A DNA stretch of 9,060 nucleotides from Clostridia bacterium (GCA_017936125.1 JAGBGE010000035.1:1-9060); one strand, 5' to 3'; shown: positions 1-6,147, numbered from the stretch's first letter. Numbers and translations: made by a program. The notes: generated by a model from the letters alone, not told the origin.

Positions 1-356
1 ACTTCAACAACTTCTTCGTTAAGACCGAGGTTGAGGATTGTGTCCATCATACCGGGCATCGAAGCGCGAGCGCCGGAACGAACGGAAACGAGAAGAGGAT
101 TTTCAAGGTCACCGAACTTTTTGCCGGTAACGCCCTCCATTTTTACAATGTATTCCATGATTTCAGCCATGATCTCATCATTGATCTGACGGCCGTCCTC
201 ATAGTACTGGGTGCAGGCTTCGGTAGAGATAGTGAAGCCCTGGGGAACGGGAAGACCGATGTTGGTCATTTCCGCAAGGTTAGCGCCCTTACCGCCGAGG
301 ATCTCACGCATATTTGCGTTACCCTCAGAAAACAGATAGCAATACTTCTTTGCCAT
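1..356 (-). CDS. ppdK: Pyruvate phosphate dikinase, N-terminal part (3' end outside window)
   Basis: Reading the minus strand from the ATG at 356-354 gives 118 complete residues starting [20 protein letters not shown], and the frame is still open at the window edge. The start is supported by a GGAGG ribosome binding site at 371-366. The nucleotide-binding (ATP-grasp) start of PPDK is visible: [10 protein letters not shown] at residues 21-30, the VPQGFTIST strand at 37-45, and the [21 protein letters not shown] block at 91-111, which is the most conserved N-terminal signature of the family. The enzyme interconverts pyruvate, ATP and Pi with PEP, AMP and PPi. In anaerobic Clostridia it typically works in glycolysis or gluconeogenesis alongside or instead of pyruvate kinase. 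It acts in the cytoplasm as a protein of roughly 870-900 residues, so about one seventh is seen here. Codon use is strongly biased, as in highly expressed genes. The function is near certain; completeness cannot be judged. Confidence 0.97.
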   Translation of the reverse strand, partial: MAKKYCYLFSEGNANMREILGGKGANLAEMTNIGLPVPQGFTISTEACTQYYEDGRQINDEIMAEIMEYIVKMEGVTGKKFGDLENPLLVSVRSGARASMPGMMDTILNLGLNEEVVE

Positions 357-365
357 TTTTAAGTT

Positions 366-371
366 TCCTCC
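366..371 (-). promoter_or_regulatory. ppdK ribosome binding site
   Basis: GGAGGA on the minus strand, with 9 nt between it and the ATG at 356. It fixes the start codon. Confidence 0.85.
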
Positions 372-449
372 ATATGTTAAAATATTTTTGATAACAATTT
401 TACAGTGCAACGAAGCGCAAAAACGGCGCGCCTCTATTACAACCGCTAT

Positions 450-478
450 ATTATACCATACAAAACTTTAATTTTCTA
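450..478 (-). promoter_or_regulatory. Probable ppdK promoter (extended -10)
   Basis: On the minus strand a perfect TATAAT lies at 455-450. It is immediately preceded by TGG, making a TGn extended -10 box. The hexamer 17 bp upstream (478-473, TAGAAA) is a poor -35, which is tolerated by extended -10 promoters. Transcription would start near 443 and give a leader of about 85 nt before the ppdK ATG. I see no recognisable riboswitch in that leader. Confidence 0.6.
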
Positions 479-570
479 TATAATAAGTGAAAAAATGCTT
501 AAAATTAAACAAAATTAACAATTTGTTCACAATTATCCAAAAATAAATACCTATCTTTTCAGTTAAACTG

Positions 571-599
571 TTGCAATTTTGGGAAAAATAGGTTATAAT
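571..599 (+). promoter_or_regulatory. Sigma-A promoter of the amino acid permease
   Basis: TTGCAA (571-576) and a perfect TATAAT (594-599) are separated by exactly 17 bp. Transcription should start near 606, giving a short leader of about 24 nt. An AGGGG ribosome binding site (619-623) sits 6 nt before the ATG at 630. The rest of the 357-629 gap is AT-rich and shows no further gene. Confidence 0.85.
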
Positions 600-629
600 A
601 GTAGTACTTTTTAATTCAAGGGGAAAAAT

Positions 630-1973
630 ATGGAAGGCTTACAGAAAAAATACGGTTTATTTACAGCGATATGCACGGTTGTCGGTATAGTAATCGGCTC
701 GGGAATATTCTTCAAGGCACCGTCTGTTCTTGCGAGCGCGGGTGACGGTCTTACAAGTATTCTTGCCTGGGTAATTTCGGGCTTAATTATGGTTGTTATT
801 GCGACGGCATTCGGCGTTTTGGCGACGAAGTACGAGAAGGTGAACGGTATCGTTGACTATGCCGAGGCAACCTGCGGTAAAACCTACGCTTATTTCGTAG
901 GTTGGTTCATATCGCTTATTTATTATCCCGCGATGACCTCGGTTCTTGCGTGGGTATCTGCTCGCTATACGCTCGTGGCAATCTTTGGTGACGACAGCAA
1001 GATTTTTTCTGCCGAATGCATCTCGCTAGCTCTTTTCTATCTTATTTTGGCGTTCTTTATTAACGTTTTGGCGCCCAAGGTTGCGGGTAAATTCCAGATT
1101 TCCTCGACCGTAGCCAAGCTTGTACCGATTCTTTTTATCGCAGTCGTCGGTACGATTATCGGTCTTGTGAACGGCACTCTCTCATCTAACTGGCTTGTGA
1201 CCTACGAGGCGGCTGTCGATAATCCCGGCCTGTTTCCTGCAATTTGCGGCACGGTCTTTGCTTACGAGGGCTGGATAGTTGCGACTGCTATCAATTCTGA
1301 AATCAGGGATTCAAAGAAAAATCTGCCGATAGCGCTTTGTATCGGTACGCTTGTTATAGTAGCAGCATACACGCTTTATAACATCGGTATTCTCGGCCTT
1401 GCTGACGTCAACTCGCTCAGCGGTGGCACTTACGTTGCGTTCAACACCTTTGGCCCCGTTATCGCGGCTATAATCAATATTCTCGTCGTCGTATCCTGCC
1501 TTGGAACGCTCAATGGACTTATGCTCGGCTGTAGCCGCGGTATCTATTCGCTTGCCGCGAGAAACGAGGGCGTGAATCCCGAGGTCTTCTCACAGATAGA
1601 CAGAAAAACGAATATGCCTCACAACTCCGCGGTATTCTCGCTTCTTACTTGCGCTGTTTGGTTCGTTTATTTCGTACTGTATTGCCTCGGCTACTTCGGC
1701 GATTTCGGCTTCGACTCCTCGGAGCTTCCTATTATAACTATATATCCTCTTTACATTCCCATTCTCGTTATGATGATGGTAAAGGAAAAGGACGTTCACC
1801 CGTTCAAGCGATTTGTGCTTCCTATTCTTTCCTTTGTCGGTATAGGTATTATAGTATACGCCAGCATCAGAAGCCACGGAATGAGCAACCTCTGGTATCT
1901 CATAGTATTTGCTGTTGTGATGCTTATAGGCTGGGGAGTTATGGTTTACAATAACAAAAAAGCAATAAAATAA
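630..1973 (+). CDS. APC-family amino acid permease, SteT/LAT-like exchanger
   Basis: A 447-residue, very hydrophobic protein with about 12 predicted membrane segments, the usual size for the amino acid-polyamine-organocation (APC) superfamily. The first membrane segment has the diagnostic glycine-rich unwound helix, VVGIVIGSGIFFKA at residues 17-30. Segment 6 reads FAYEGWIVATAINSEIRD (210-227), followed by KKNLPIAL, a pattern typical of the bacterial serine/threonine exchanger SteT and the eukaryotic LAT light chains. The C-terminus ends in a short basic tail (NNKKAIK). It probably imports or exchanges neutral amino acids across the cytoplasmic membrane; the actual substrate cannot be read from sequence. 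The gene is monocistronic: it has its own consensus promoter and is followed 12 nt after its stop by a strong palindromic terminator. No cytosolic enzyme gene beside it hints at the substrate. Confidence 0.92.
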   Translation: MEGLQKKYGLFTAICTVVGIVIGSGIFFKAPSVLASAGDGLTSILAWVISGLIMVVIATAFGVLATKYEKVNGIVDYAEATCGKTYAYFVGWFISLIYYPAMTSVLAWVSARYTLVAIFGDDSKIFSAECISLALFYLILAFFINVLAPKVAGKFQISSTVAKLVPILFIAVVGTIIGLVNGTLSSNWLVTYEAAVDNPGLFPAICGTVFAYEGWIVATAINSEIRDSKKNLPIALCIGTLVIVAAYTLYNIGILGLADVNSLSGGTYVAFNTFGPVIAAIINILVVVSCLGTLNGLMLGCSRGIYSLAARNEGVNPEVFSQIDRKTNMPHNSAVFSLLTCAVWFVYFVLYCLGYFGDFGFDSSELPIITIYPLYIPILVMMMVKEKDVHPFKRFVLPILSFVGIGIIVYASIRSHGMSNLWYLIVFAVVMLIGWGVMVYNNKKAIK

Positions 1974-1985
1974 TAAAAATAATGA

Positions 1986-2011
1986 AAAAGGACTGCCGCG
2001 GCAGTCCTTTT
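1986..2011. terminator. Bidirectional intrinsic terminator between permease and GNAT genes
   Basis: A perfect 26-bp palindrome (13-bp arms, core GACTGCCG/CGGCAGTC at 1991-2006) with no separate loop, flanked by T-rich sequence on the plus side and A-rich sequence (T-rich on the minus strand) on the other. It can terminate both convergent genes. The TAA stop of the minus-strand GNAT gene (2012-2010) overlaps the palindrome's edge. Confidence 0.9.
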
Positions 2012-2498
2012 ATTTCGTCTTTTGATAAGCGAGCCTTTTTGAGCCGTCTTGGAGAAATACAATGCCGCAGTAATCAAAGCCTGCGCGACGAAGGCATTTT
2101 TGCATAGGAATATTGTCCTCGTGCGTGTCGATTTTCAGGTTAGGGAAGCGTCGGAAGCATTCGCTAAAGCAATAGTCCACGATGCCCCTGCCGTGATACT
2201 TCACGGCTATTCTGTGTATAACCGCATACGGATCGTTGCTTTTCCATTCGCCGTCAAAAATATTTTTATATACTGCGTCGCGCGCGTTTTCTTCAAAATG
2301 GAAGGTTGCGACAATCTCATCGTTCTCGCAGCACACGTAGCTTACGCCCGAGTTAATGCCGTCGATAATATCCTCGCGCGCCGGATAAGCACCCGGCCAC
2401 TGCGTAGGATTTCCGCTTTCCCTCATAAACGCGCGGGCATTGTCGTATATCTCAGCCGCCGCTTCAACGTCGGCGAGTGTTGCAGGTCTAATGTTCAT
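2010..2498 (-). CDS. GNAT-family N-acetyltransferase
   Basis: A 162-residue single-domain protein. The N-terminus MNIRPATLADVEAAAEIYDNAR is the usual beta1-alpha1 opening of GCN5-related acetyltransferases, so the ATG at 2498 is a good start although the ribosome binding site is weak (AAAAGAG about 10 nt upstream). Residues 94-106 (IHRIAVKYHGRGI) form motif A, the acetyl-CoA pyrophosphate-binding loop. Residues 121-146 (from LKIDTHEDN to FDYCGI) form motif B, with the typical D-N-x-P-M-x-x-x-x-x-x-x-G-F pattern. The NPTQWPGAYPAREDI segment (30-44) is seen in many Firmicutes GNATs of unknown substrate. It transfers an acetyl group from acetyl-CoA to an unknown amine in the cytoplasm. It stands alone, convergent with the permease. 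I see no strong promoter: a minus-strand TTGACA at 2594-2589 has only a poor -10 partner. Confidence 0.88.
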   Translation of the reverse strand: MNIRPATLADVEAAAEIYDNARAFMRESGNPTQWPGAYPAREDIIDGINSGVSYVCCENDEIVATFHFEENARDAVYKNIFDGEWKSNDPYAVIHRIAVKYHGRGIVDYCFSECFRRFPNLKIDTHEDNIPMQKCLRRAGFDYCGIVFLQDGSKRLAYQKTK

Positions 2499-2532
2499 TT
2501 TGTTGGCTCTTTTCTTTGTTTTGTTATATAAG

Positions 2533-2561
2533 TTGCAATTTTCTGATTTTTGTGATATAAT
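2533..2561 (+). promoter_or_regulatory. Strong sigma-A promoter of the radical SAM gene
   Basis: TTGCAA (2533-2538), 17 bp, then a perfect TATAAT (2556-2561) preceded by TGA, an extended -10. Predicted transcription start is near 2568, leaving a leader of about 20 nt. That places the TTG codon at 2576 in front of the real ribosome binding site GGAG (2578-2581), which is 6 nt before the ATG at 2588. Confidence 0.88.
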
Positions 2562-2587
2562 GGGCTATAAGCTTTTTGGAGTATCTT

Positions 2588-3427
2588 ATGTCAAATAAAA
2601 AATATTCAAGAGTCTACGTAGAAATAACGAATATATGTAATAAAAATTGCTCGTTCTGTCACGGAACTCACCGCGCGAAGAGGAAGATGTCAAAGGAGGA
2701 GTTCCGTCACGTCGCAGACGAAATTTCCCGCGTTACCGATTATATCTACTTTCACGTTATGGGCGAGCCTCTGACTCACCCCGATTTACCCGAATTTATC
2801 GAATATGCGACCTCCCTTGGTCTGAAATGCGCTGTGACCACTAACGGCACGCTCCTTGATAAGCGCGGCGCAGAGCTTATAGCCTCGGGAGTCTATAAGG
2901 TCAATCTCTCTGTTCATAGCTTTGAGGACGGTGACGAGGAGGAGTATCTCGCTTATCTCGAGTCGCTCGCGGATTTTGCCGATAACGCCAGCACGGCAGG
3001 CATTCTCACCGTTCTCCGCCTATGGAATAAGGGACACGACGGCGGAAGAAATGACCGTACACTCGAGTTCTTCGAGAAAAGGCTCGACGGTGAATGGAAA
3101 TGGGGCGCAAGAGGCGCGCGCATCAGGCATAAGCTGCATCTCGAATACGGTGAGCGCTTCGAGTGGCCCGATATGAATGCACCGCTTGGAAGCGACTCGG
3201 TATTTTGCTACGGTCTTGGAGACCATTTCGGTGTCCTCTGTGACGGTAGCGTTATTCCTTGTTGCCTTGACAGTGAGGGTAATATCACGCTCGGTAATGT
3301 ATTCGATACTAGCATTGAGGATATACTTTCCTCGGATAGAGCAGTGGCGATTGCCGAGGGATTCAAGCGCAGAGCTGCTGTCGAGGAGCTTTGCAAAAGA
3401 TGCGGATATGCCCGCAGATTTGGTTAA
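2588..3427 (+). CDS. Radical SAM protein with SPASM/twitch-like C-terminal domain, function unknown
   Basis: The ATG at 2588 is preferred to an in-frame TTG at 2576, because GGAG at 2578-2581 would lie inside the longer version; the product is 279 residues. The radical SAM cluster motif CX3CX2C is C17, C21 and C24 (CNKNCSFC). It is followed by GEP at 59-61 (the SAM-binding GGEP-type motif) and TTNGTLL at 84-90. These build a [4Fe-4S] cluster that cleaves S-adenosylmethionine. The C-terminus has C207, C218, C225, C226, C269 and C272 in the order FC, VLC-DGSVIPCC and LCKRC. That resembles a SPASM or twitch auxiliary-cluster domain but has fewer cysteines than the full seven-cysteine SPASM. SPASM proteins often modify peptides or proteins, yet no precursor peptide gene is visible here. 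The gene stands alone under its own promoter. Substrate unknown; the CHGTHR tail after the cluster motif resembles an uncharacterised clostridial family in which CPGT is usual. Confidence 0.87.
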   Translation: MSNKKYSRVYVEITNICNKNCSFCHGTHRAKRKMSKEEFRHVADEISRVTDYIYFHVMGEPLTHPDLPEFIEYATSLGLKCAVTTNGTLLDKRGAELIASGVYKVNLSVHSFEDGDEEEYLAYLESLADFADNASTAGILTVLRLWNKGHDGGRNDRTLEFFEKRLDGEWKWGARGARIRHKLHLEYGERFEWPDMNAPLGSDSVFCYGLGDHFGVLCDGSVIPCCLDSEGNITLGNVFDTSIEDILSSDRAVAIAEGFKRRAAVEELCKRCGYARRFG

Positions 3428-3432
3428 AATGT

Positions 3433-3449
3433 AAAGTAAGGCGTACTTT
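3433..3449. terminator. Possible weak shared hairpin between convergent genes
   Basis: AAAGTA (3433-3438), a 5-nt loop, then TACTTT (3444-3449), in the 21-base gap between the stops of the radical SAM gene and the hydrolase gene. The stem is only 6 bp and AT-rich, and the T-tract is short, so its termination strength is doubtful. Confidence 0.3.
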
Positions 3450-4444
3450 TAACGTGATTTTACATCGTTTATATAGTCAATGTACGCGTTCCAATCCTTG
3501 CGACTGAGATACGCGGGACCTCTGCGCAGACGGTAGAATATGCTGCTCGAGCGAAGCGTGATAGGCTCGTCGGTGCTATCGCATTCAGAGGTAAAATCCG
3601 ACTTGCCGAACAGACTGTATGTTTCGTTTAGAGAGATAAGATTTTCAAGTCCCTTTTGATTATCAGCGGCGCAATCGTCTATTGCCGCGCCTACCATAAT
3701 ATGCCTTGGCGCGCAAAGGGCAAGCGCTAGATTATCGGCAGTGCCGTCTGAATTTTCCCAGAAGCTCTTGCCGAAAAGATAGGGGCGGGAAAGATAGCCT
3801 TCACCGAATTCAAGATTATTCAGAATAACGTATTTTATGCGCTCGTCGTATCCGCCTGCGACGAGCGCTGCTCTTGCAAGCGTGCCGTGACCTATCACGG
3901 CTATGTTGTCGGCATCAATATAAGGAAGTGTAACCGCAAATTCAAGCACGCGCAGTATTGCCCAGGCGAGCAGAGCAATTTTACCGGGTGAGTCCTTTCT
4001 TCGCCTGGTCGGAGCTATGAATTTTGATATTCCCGATTTGAAGTCGTCACCGTAGCCGCAAATATCGTTAGATGATAAGCAAAACAGCGCATATCCACGG
4101 TCGATTATCTCCTCGGCAGGCAGGTGCTTGCTTGGAATGTCCGAATTATAGTCTACGTAAATGAAGGCGGGATACTTCCCGTCACCGCTTGGCGCGACAG
4201 AGCGGAGCGGCATTTTGAATTCACCGCCCTTTACCGTCAGCGTGAGCGAAAACTCTCGCAGCACCGCATCGCCCGCGGCGAATGTAGTGTCCTTTGTCAC
4301 GGTCTCGCCCCTCAAATGCTCGGGGCGCTCTGGCAGTCTGCCGTATATATTTTCTGCGAGATATTCCTTTATTTCCTCTCGCCTTTTTGCAAATTTTTCC
4401 TGCGTGTTGACAGGTTGTCCTGATTTATTTATAAGAATGTCCAT
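3449..4444 (-). CDS. CE15-like alpha/beta hydrolase lacking catalytic Ser and His (probable pseudoenzyme)
   Basis: A 331-residue cytoplasmic protein without signal peptide. Its layout matches glucuronoyl-esterase/acetyl-xylan-esterase-like (CE15-type) alpha/beta hydrolases: an N-terminal ENIYGRLPERP segment (31-41), a GYALFCLSSNDICG strand (117-130), WAILRVLEFAVTLPYIDADNIAVIGHG (161-187), ARAALVAGGYDERIKYVILNN (190-210), APRHIMVGAAIDDCAADNQKGLENL (245-269), and YRLRRGPAYLSRKDWNAYIDYI near the end. In active members the elbow reads G-x-S with a conserved downstream R/K-x-AL-x-AG; here it is G185-H186-G187, so serine is replaced by glycine (codon GGC, one base from AGC). The late catalytic histidine (usually GxH before the D-W pair) is A311. 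The acid expected about 23 residues after the nucleophile falls at N210. The fold is well supported; loss of hydrolase activity is inferred from remembered family motifs. It may bind a ligand or be regulatory. Ribosome binding site: AGGAAAGTGAGAG upstream of the ATG at 4444. Confidence 0.75.
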   Translation of the reverse strand: MDILINKSGQPVNTQEKFAKRREEIKEYLAENIYGRLPERPEHLRGETVTKDTTFAAGDAVLREFSLTLTVKGGEFKMPLRSVAPSGDGKYPAFIYVDYNSDIPSKHLPAEEIIDRGYALFCLSSNDICGYGDDFKSGISKFIAPTRRRKDSPGKIALLAWAILRVLEFAVTLPYIDADNIAVIGHGTLARAALVAGGYDERIKYVILNNLEFGEGYLSRPYLFGKSFWENSDGTADNLALALCAPRHIMVGAAIDDCAADNQKGLENLISLNETYSLFGKSDFTSECDSTDEPITLRSSSIFYRLRRGPAYLSRKDWNAYIDYINDVKSR

Positions 4445-4466
4445 AATCTCTCACTTTCCTTGCTAA

Positions 4467-4495
4467 ATTATATCCCAAATACCGAATTTTGTCAA
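4467..4495 (-). promoter_or_regulatory. Perfect consensus sigma-A promoter of the CE15-like gene
   Basis: On the minus strand TTGACA (4495-4490), exactly 17 bp, then TATAAT (4472-4467). Both hexamers match the consensus at every position. Transcription should start near 4460, giving a leader of about 16 nt. Confidence 0.9.
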
Positions 4496-4508
4496 TATGA
4501 TTGACAAA
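4488..4508. promoter_or_regulatory. 21-bp palindrome joining two divergent -35 boxes
   Basis: TTTGTCAAT (4488-4496) and ATTGACAAA (4500-4508) are perfect 9-bp inverted repeats around a 3-bp centre (ATG). Each arm carries one TTGACA -35 box, for the hydrolase on the minus strand and for cca on the plus strand. It may simply reflect two back-to-back -35 elements, or be an operator for a dimeric regulator. Confidence 0.7.
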
Positions 4509-4529
4509 GCAAACTTAAAATGCTAAAAT
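4501..4529 (+). promoter_or_regulatory. Sigma-A promoter of cca
   Basis: A perfect TTGACA (4501-4506), 17 bp, then TAAAAT (4524-4529) preceded by TGC, an extended -10. Transcription should start near 4536. An AAAGGAG ribosome binding site (4546-4552) lies 6 nt before the ATG at 4559. Confidence 0.9.
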
Positions 4530-4558
4530 AAATCTAAAATGAATGAAAGGAGCGCATT

Positions 4559-5740
4559 ATGAGGATAAATCTTCCCGCAAAAGTTGAATATATACTTTCG
4601 GCACTCGAGTCGGCAGGATACCGTGCCGATATCGTTGGTGGCTCTGTGCGCGACTTTCTGCTTGGGAAGCAGCCGGGCGACTACGACATCACCACTTCGG
4701 CTCTGCCCGAGGAGGTTAAAGAAGTATTCGCCAAAGAACGCACTGTTGATACCGGCATCAAGCACGGCACGGTCACCCTTGTTCTCGACGGCATACCATA
4801 CGAGATAACCACCTATCGCTTTGACGGTGAGTATAATGACTCACGTCATCCAAGCTCGGTCAGCTTCACTCGCAGGATTGAGGACGACCTTATGCGCCGT
4901 GACTTCACCGTAAACGCTATGGCGTATAGTGCCCGTCACGGTCTTACCGACCTTTACGGCGGCAGAGAGGATCTCGCCAATCGCTTGATTCGCGCGGTAG
5001 GCGACCCGGACACGAGATTTTCGGAGGACGCTCTGCGTATTCTGCGCGCTGTAAGATTTGCCGCAGTTCTCGGGTTTGATATTGAAAAAAACACAGCCGC
5101 CGCAATTTCCCGCAATATGCATCTGCTCGTTAACGTTTCCGCGGAGAGAATATATATCGAATGGAGAAAGATGCTCTCTGGCGATTTCGCCTACACGATA
5201 CTGTGCGATTTTTCTTCCGTTTTCGGTGAGATTATTCCCGAATTATCTTCGCTTACTTTGCCCGAGGAGTCGCTTTTCTCCGAGGCTGGTTATATGGCGC
5301 GAATGCTCTCTCTCTTTGCGCTATCGTCGACGACGCCTGCCGAGTCATATCGCTCTGCCGCCACCGGACTTCGAATGGACAACTCTACGCGTGACCTCGG
5401 CATCTCGGTGCTTTCTTCGCTCGACAAGTTTGACCTTGCGAGCGACCGTGGCATAACCCTTGCGTTAAAGGAAATCGGAGAAAGCGCTGCGCGGGAGCTT
5501 ATCGCTCTTGAAATTCTGCTAAAAAAGGCAACCAAGAATACGCTCGGGCGGCTTGAATCGCTTTTGTCAAAAGGCGTGGTATACCGACTATCCGACCTTG
5601 CCGTGAACGGCACCGACCTCTCTAAGCTCGGTATCAAGGGCAGAGAAATCGGGAGTATGCTCGATAGACTTCTTATCGCGGTAATCGAGGGGGAGGTACC
5701 TAACGAGCATAGTTCGCTTCTCGACTATGCGAGAGGATAG
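4559..5740 (+). CDS. cca: CCA tRNA nucleotidyltransferase (class II)
   Basis: This 393-residue enzyme adds or repairs the 3' CCA of tRNAs using CTP and ATP, without a nucleic acid template. Class II (bacterial/eukaryotic) motifs appear in order: motif A IVGGSVRDFLLG at 25-36 with the metal-binding DYD at 41-43, the flexible-loop region YRFDGEYNDSRHP (86-98), motif B RRDFTVNAMAY (113-123), motif C/D EDALRILRAVRFA (156-168), which recognises the incoming nucleotide by amino acid templating, and the ERIYIEWRKML block (196-206). The C-terminal part (207-393) is the poorly conserved body/tail that holds tRNA; no HD phosphohydrolase domain is seen. Length is normal to slightly short for the class. 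The start is fixed by AAAGGAG 6 nt upstream. The gene is monocistronic, with its own promoter and a following terminator. An enzyme adding only CC or only A cannot be fully excluded, but a single CCA-adding activity is most likely. Confidence 0.93.
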   Translation: MRINLPAKVEYILSALESAGYRADIVGGSVRDFLLGKQPGDYDITTSALPEEVKEVFAKERTVDTGIKHGTVTLVLDGIPYEITTYRFDGEYNDSRHPSSVSFTRRIEDDLMRRDFTVNAMAYSARHGLTDLYGGREDLANRLIRAVGDPDTRFSEDALRILRAVRFAAVLGFDIEKNTAAAISRNMHLLVNVSAERIYIEWRKMLSGDFAYTILCDFSSVFGEIIPELSSLTLPEESLFSEAGYMARMLSLFALSSTTPAESYRSAATGLRMDNSTRDLGISVLSSLDKFDLASDRGITLALKEIGESAARELIALEILLKKATKNTLGRLESLLSKGVVYRLSDLAVNGTDLSKLGIKGREIGSMLDRLLIAVIEGEVPNEHSSLLDYARG

Positions 5741-5767
5741 TCTACAAAACAAAAATAATTTCATAAG

Positions 5768-5818
5768 ATAATAACAGGTTAATGCTTTCAGAAACGAGGT
5801 AGCCTGTTATTATTTTTT
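5768..5818 (+). terminator. Intrinsic terminator of cca with large loop
   Basis: Stem arms ATAATAACAGG (5768-5778) and CCTGTTATTAT (5803-5813) form 11 perfect pairs closing an unusually large 24-nt loop, and the second arm runs straight into T's (5813-5818). It lies 28 nt after the cca stop. The large loop is atypical, but the stem plus U-tract is convincing. Confidence 0.8.
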
Positions 5819-5844
5819 GCCAAGAAATCAAGAATTCTAACATT

Positions 5845-6147
5845 TTGTCACAGAAATGCGAACTGTTGTTTACAAAAACCGTCATTTTCGACGATAAAAC
5901 CGATGCGGTGGTGCATAGCGTAGCATTGGATAATAGGATTTATAATATCGTGGTTTGCTCTGATTCGGAGATGTTTTCGCCCGACGTTCTTCGTAGGCTC
6001 TTGCTTTCAGAGAATGGCGAGCAGATAGCCGCCGCGGCGGCAGTATCGGGTACGGCGGAGAAGCTGTCTGTAAAGGCGGTGCTCCTTGACGGGCGCGACG
6101 TAAATGTTTTTGCCGCTTGCGCTTCGCTTTTTCAGCTGCGCTCTTGA
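5845..6147 (+). CDS. Unrecognised ORF, about 100 codons, start uncertain
   Basis: An open frame from a TTG at 5845 to TGA at 6145-6147. I do not recognise the protein. The N-terminal half (CELLFTKTVIFDDKTDAVVHSVALDNRIYNIVVCSDSE) looks like paired beta strands. It is followed by a leucine-rich helix (SPDVLRRLLLSENGEQI) and an alanine run (AAAAAVSGTAEK), with no signal peptide or membrane segment. No ATG lies near the beginning, and no Shine-Dalgarno sequence precedes the TTG; the frame is open back to a stop at 5800-5802, inside the cca terminator. The only in-frame ATG is well inside. Codon choice resembles the neighbours, which favours a real or recently real gene. Alternatives are a non-canonical start (ATT at 5842), an N-terminally eroded gene, or a chance ORF. 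The rqcH -35 box overlaps its stop codon. I see no promoter of its own. Confidence 0.45.
   Translation: MSQKCELLFTKTVIFDDKTDAVVHSVALDNRIYNIVVCSDSEMFSPDVLRRLLLSENGEQIAAAAAVSGTAEKLSVKAVLLDGRDVNVFAACASLFQLRS

Noticed and set aside
425..432. GGCGCGCC palindrome in the ppdK leader
   Set aside because: A short GC palindrome with no supporting symmetry or neighbouring operator-like sequence.
357..629. Riboswitch or small RNA in the divergent ppdK-permease gap
   Set aside because: Apart from the two promoters the region is plain AT-rich sequence without stable stems or known aptamer motifs.
2049..2531. Plus-strand open frame of 160 codons over the GNAT gene
   Set aside because: The minus strand encodes clear GNAT motifs A and B; the opposite frame is a low-complexity shadow.
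2523..2538. TTGCAA and TATATA read on the minus strand as a GNAT promoter
   Set aside because: The two elements are only a few bases apart, far from the 16-18 bp spacing needed.
2560..2598. 12-codon ORF (ATG 2560) overlapping the radical SAM start, considered as a leader or precursor peptide
   Set aside because: Its ATG lies at the -10 box, upstream of the predicted transcription start, and it has no ribosome binding site.
4124..4466. Two plus-strand open frames over the 5' part of the CE15-like gene
   Set aside because: Shadows of the minus-strand gene; no start signals and they would cross the divergent promoter region.
5058..5637. Overlapping open frames on both strands inside the cca 3' half
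   Set aside because: Arg/Ser-rich shadow translations of cca; cca frame has the domain evidence.
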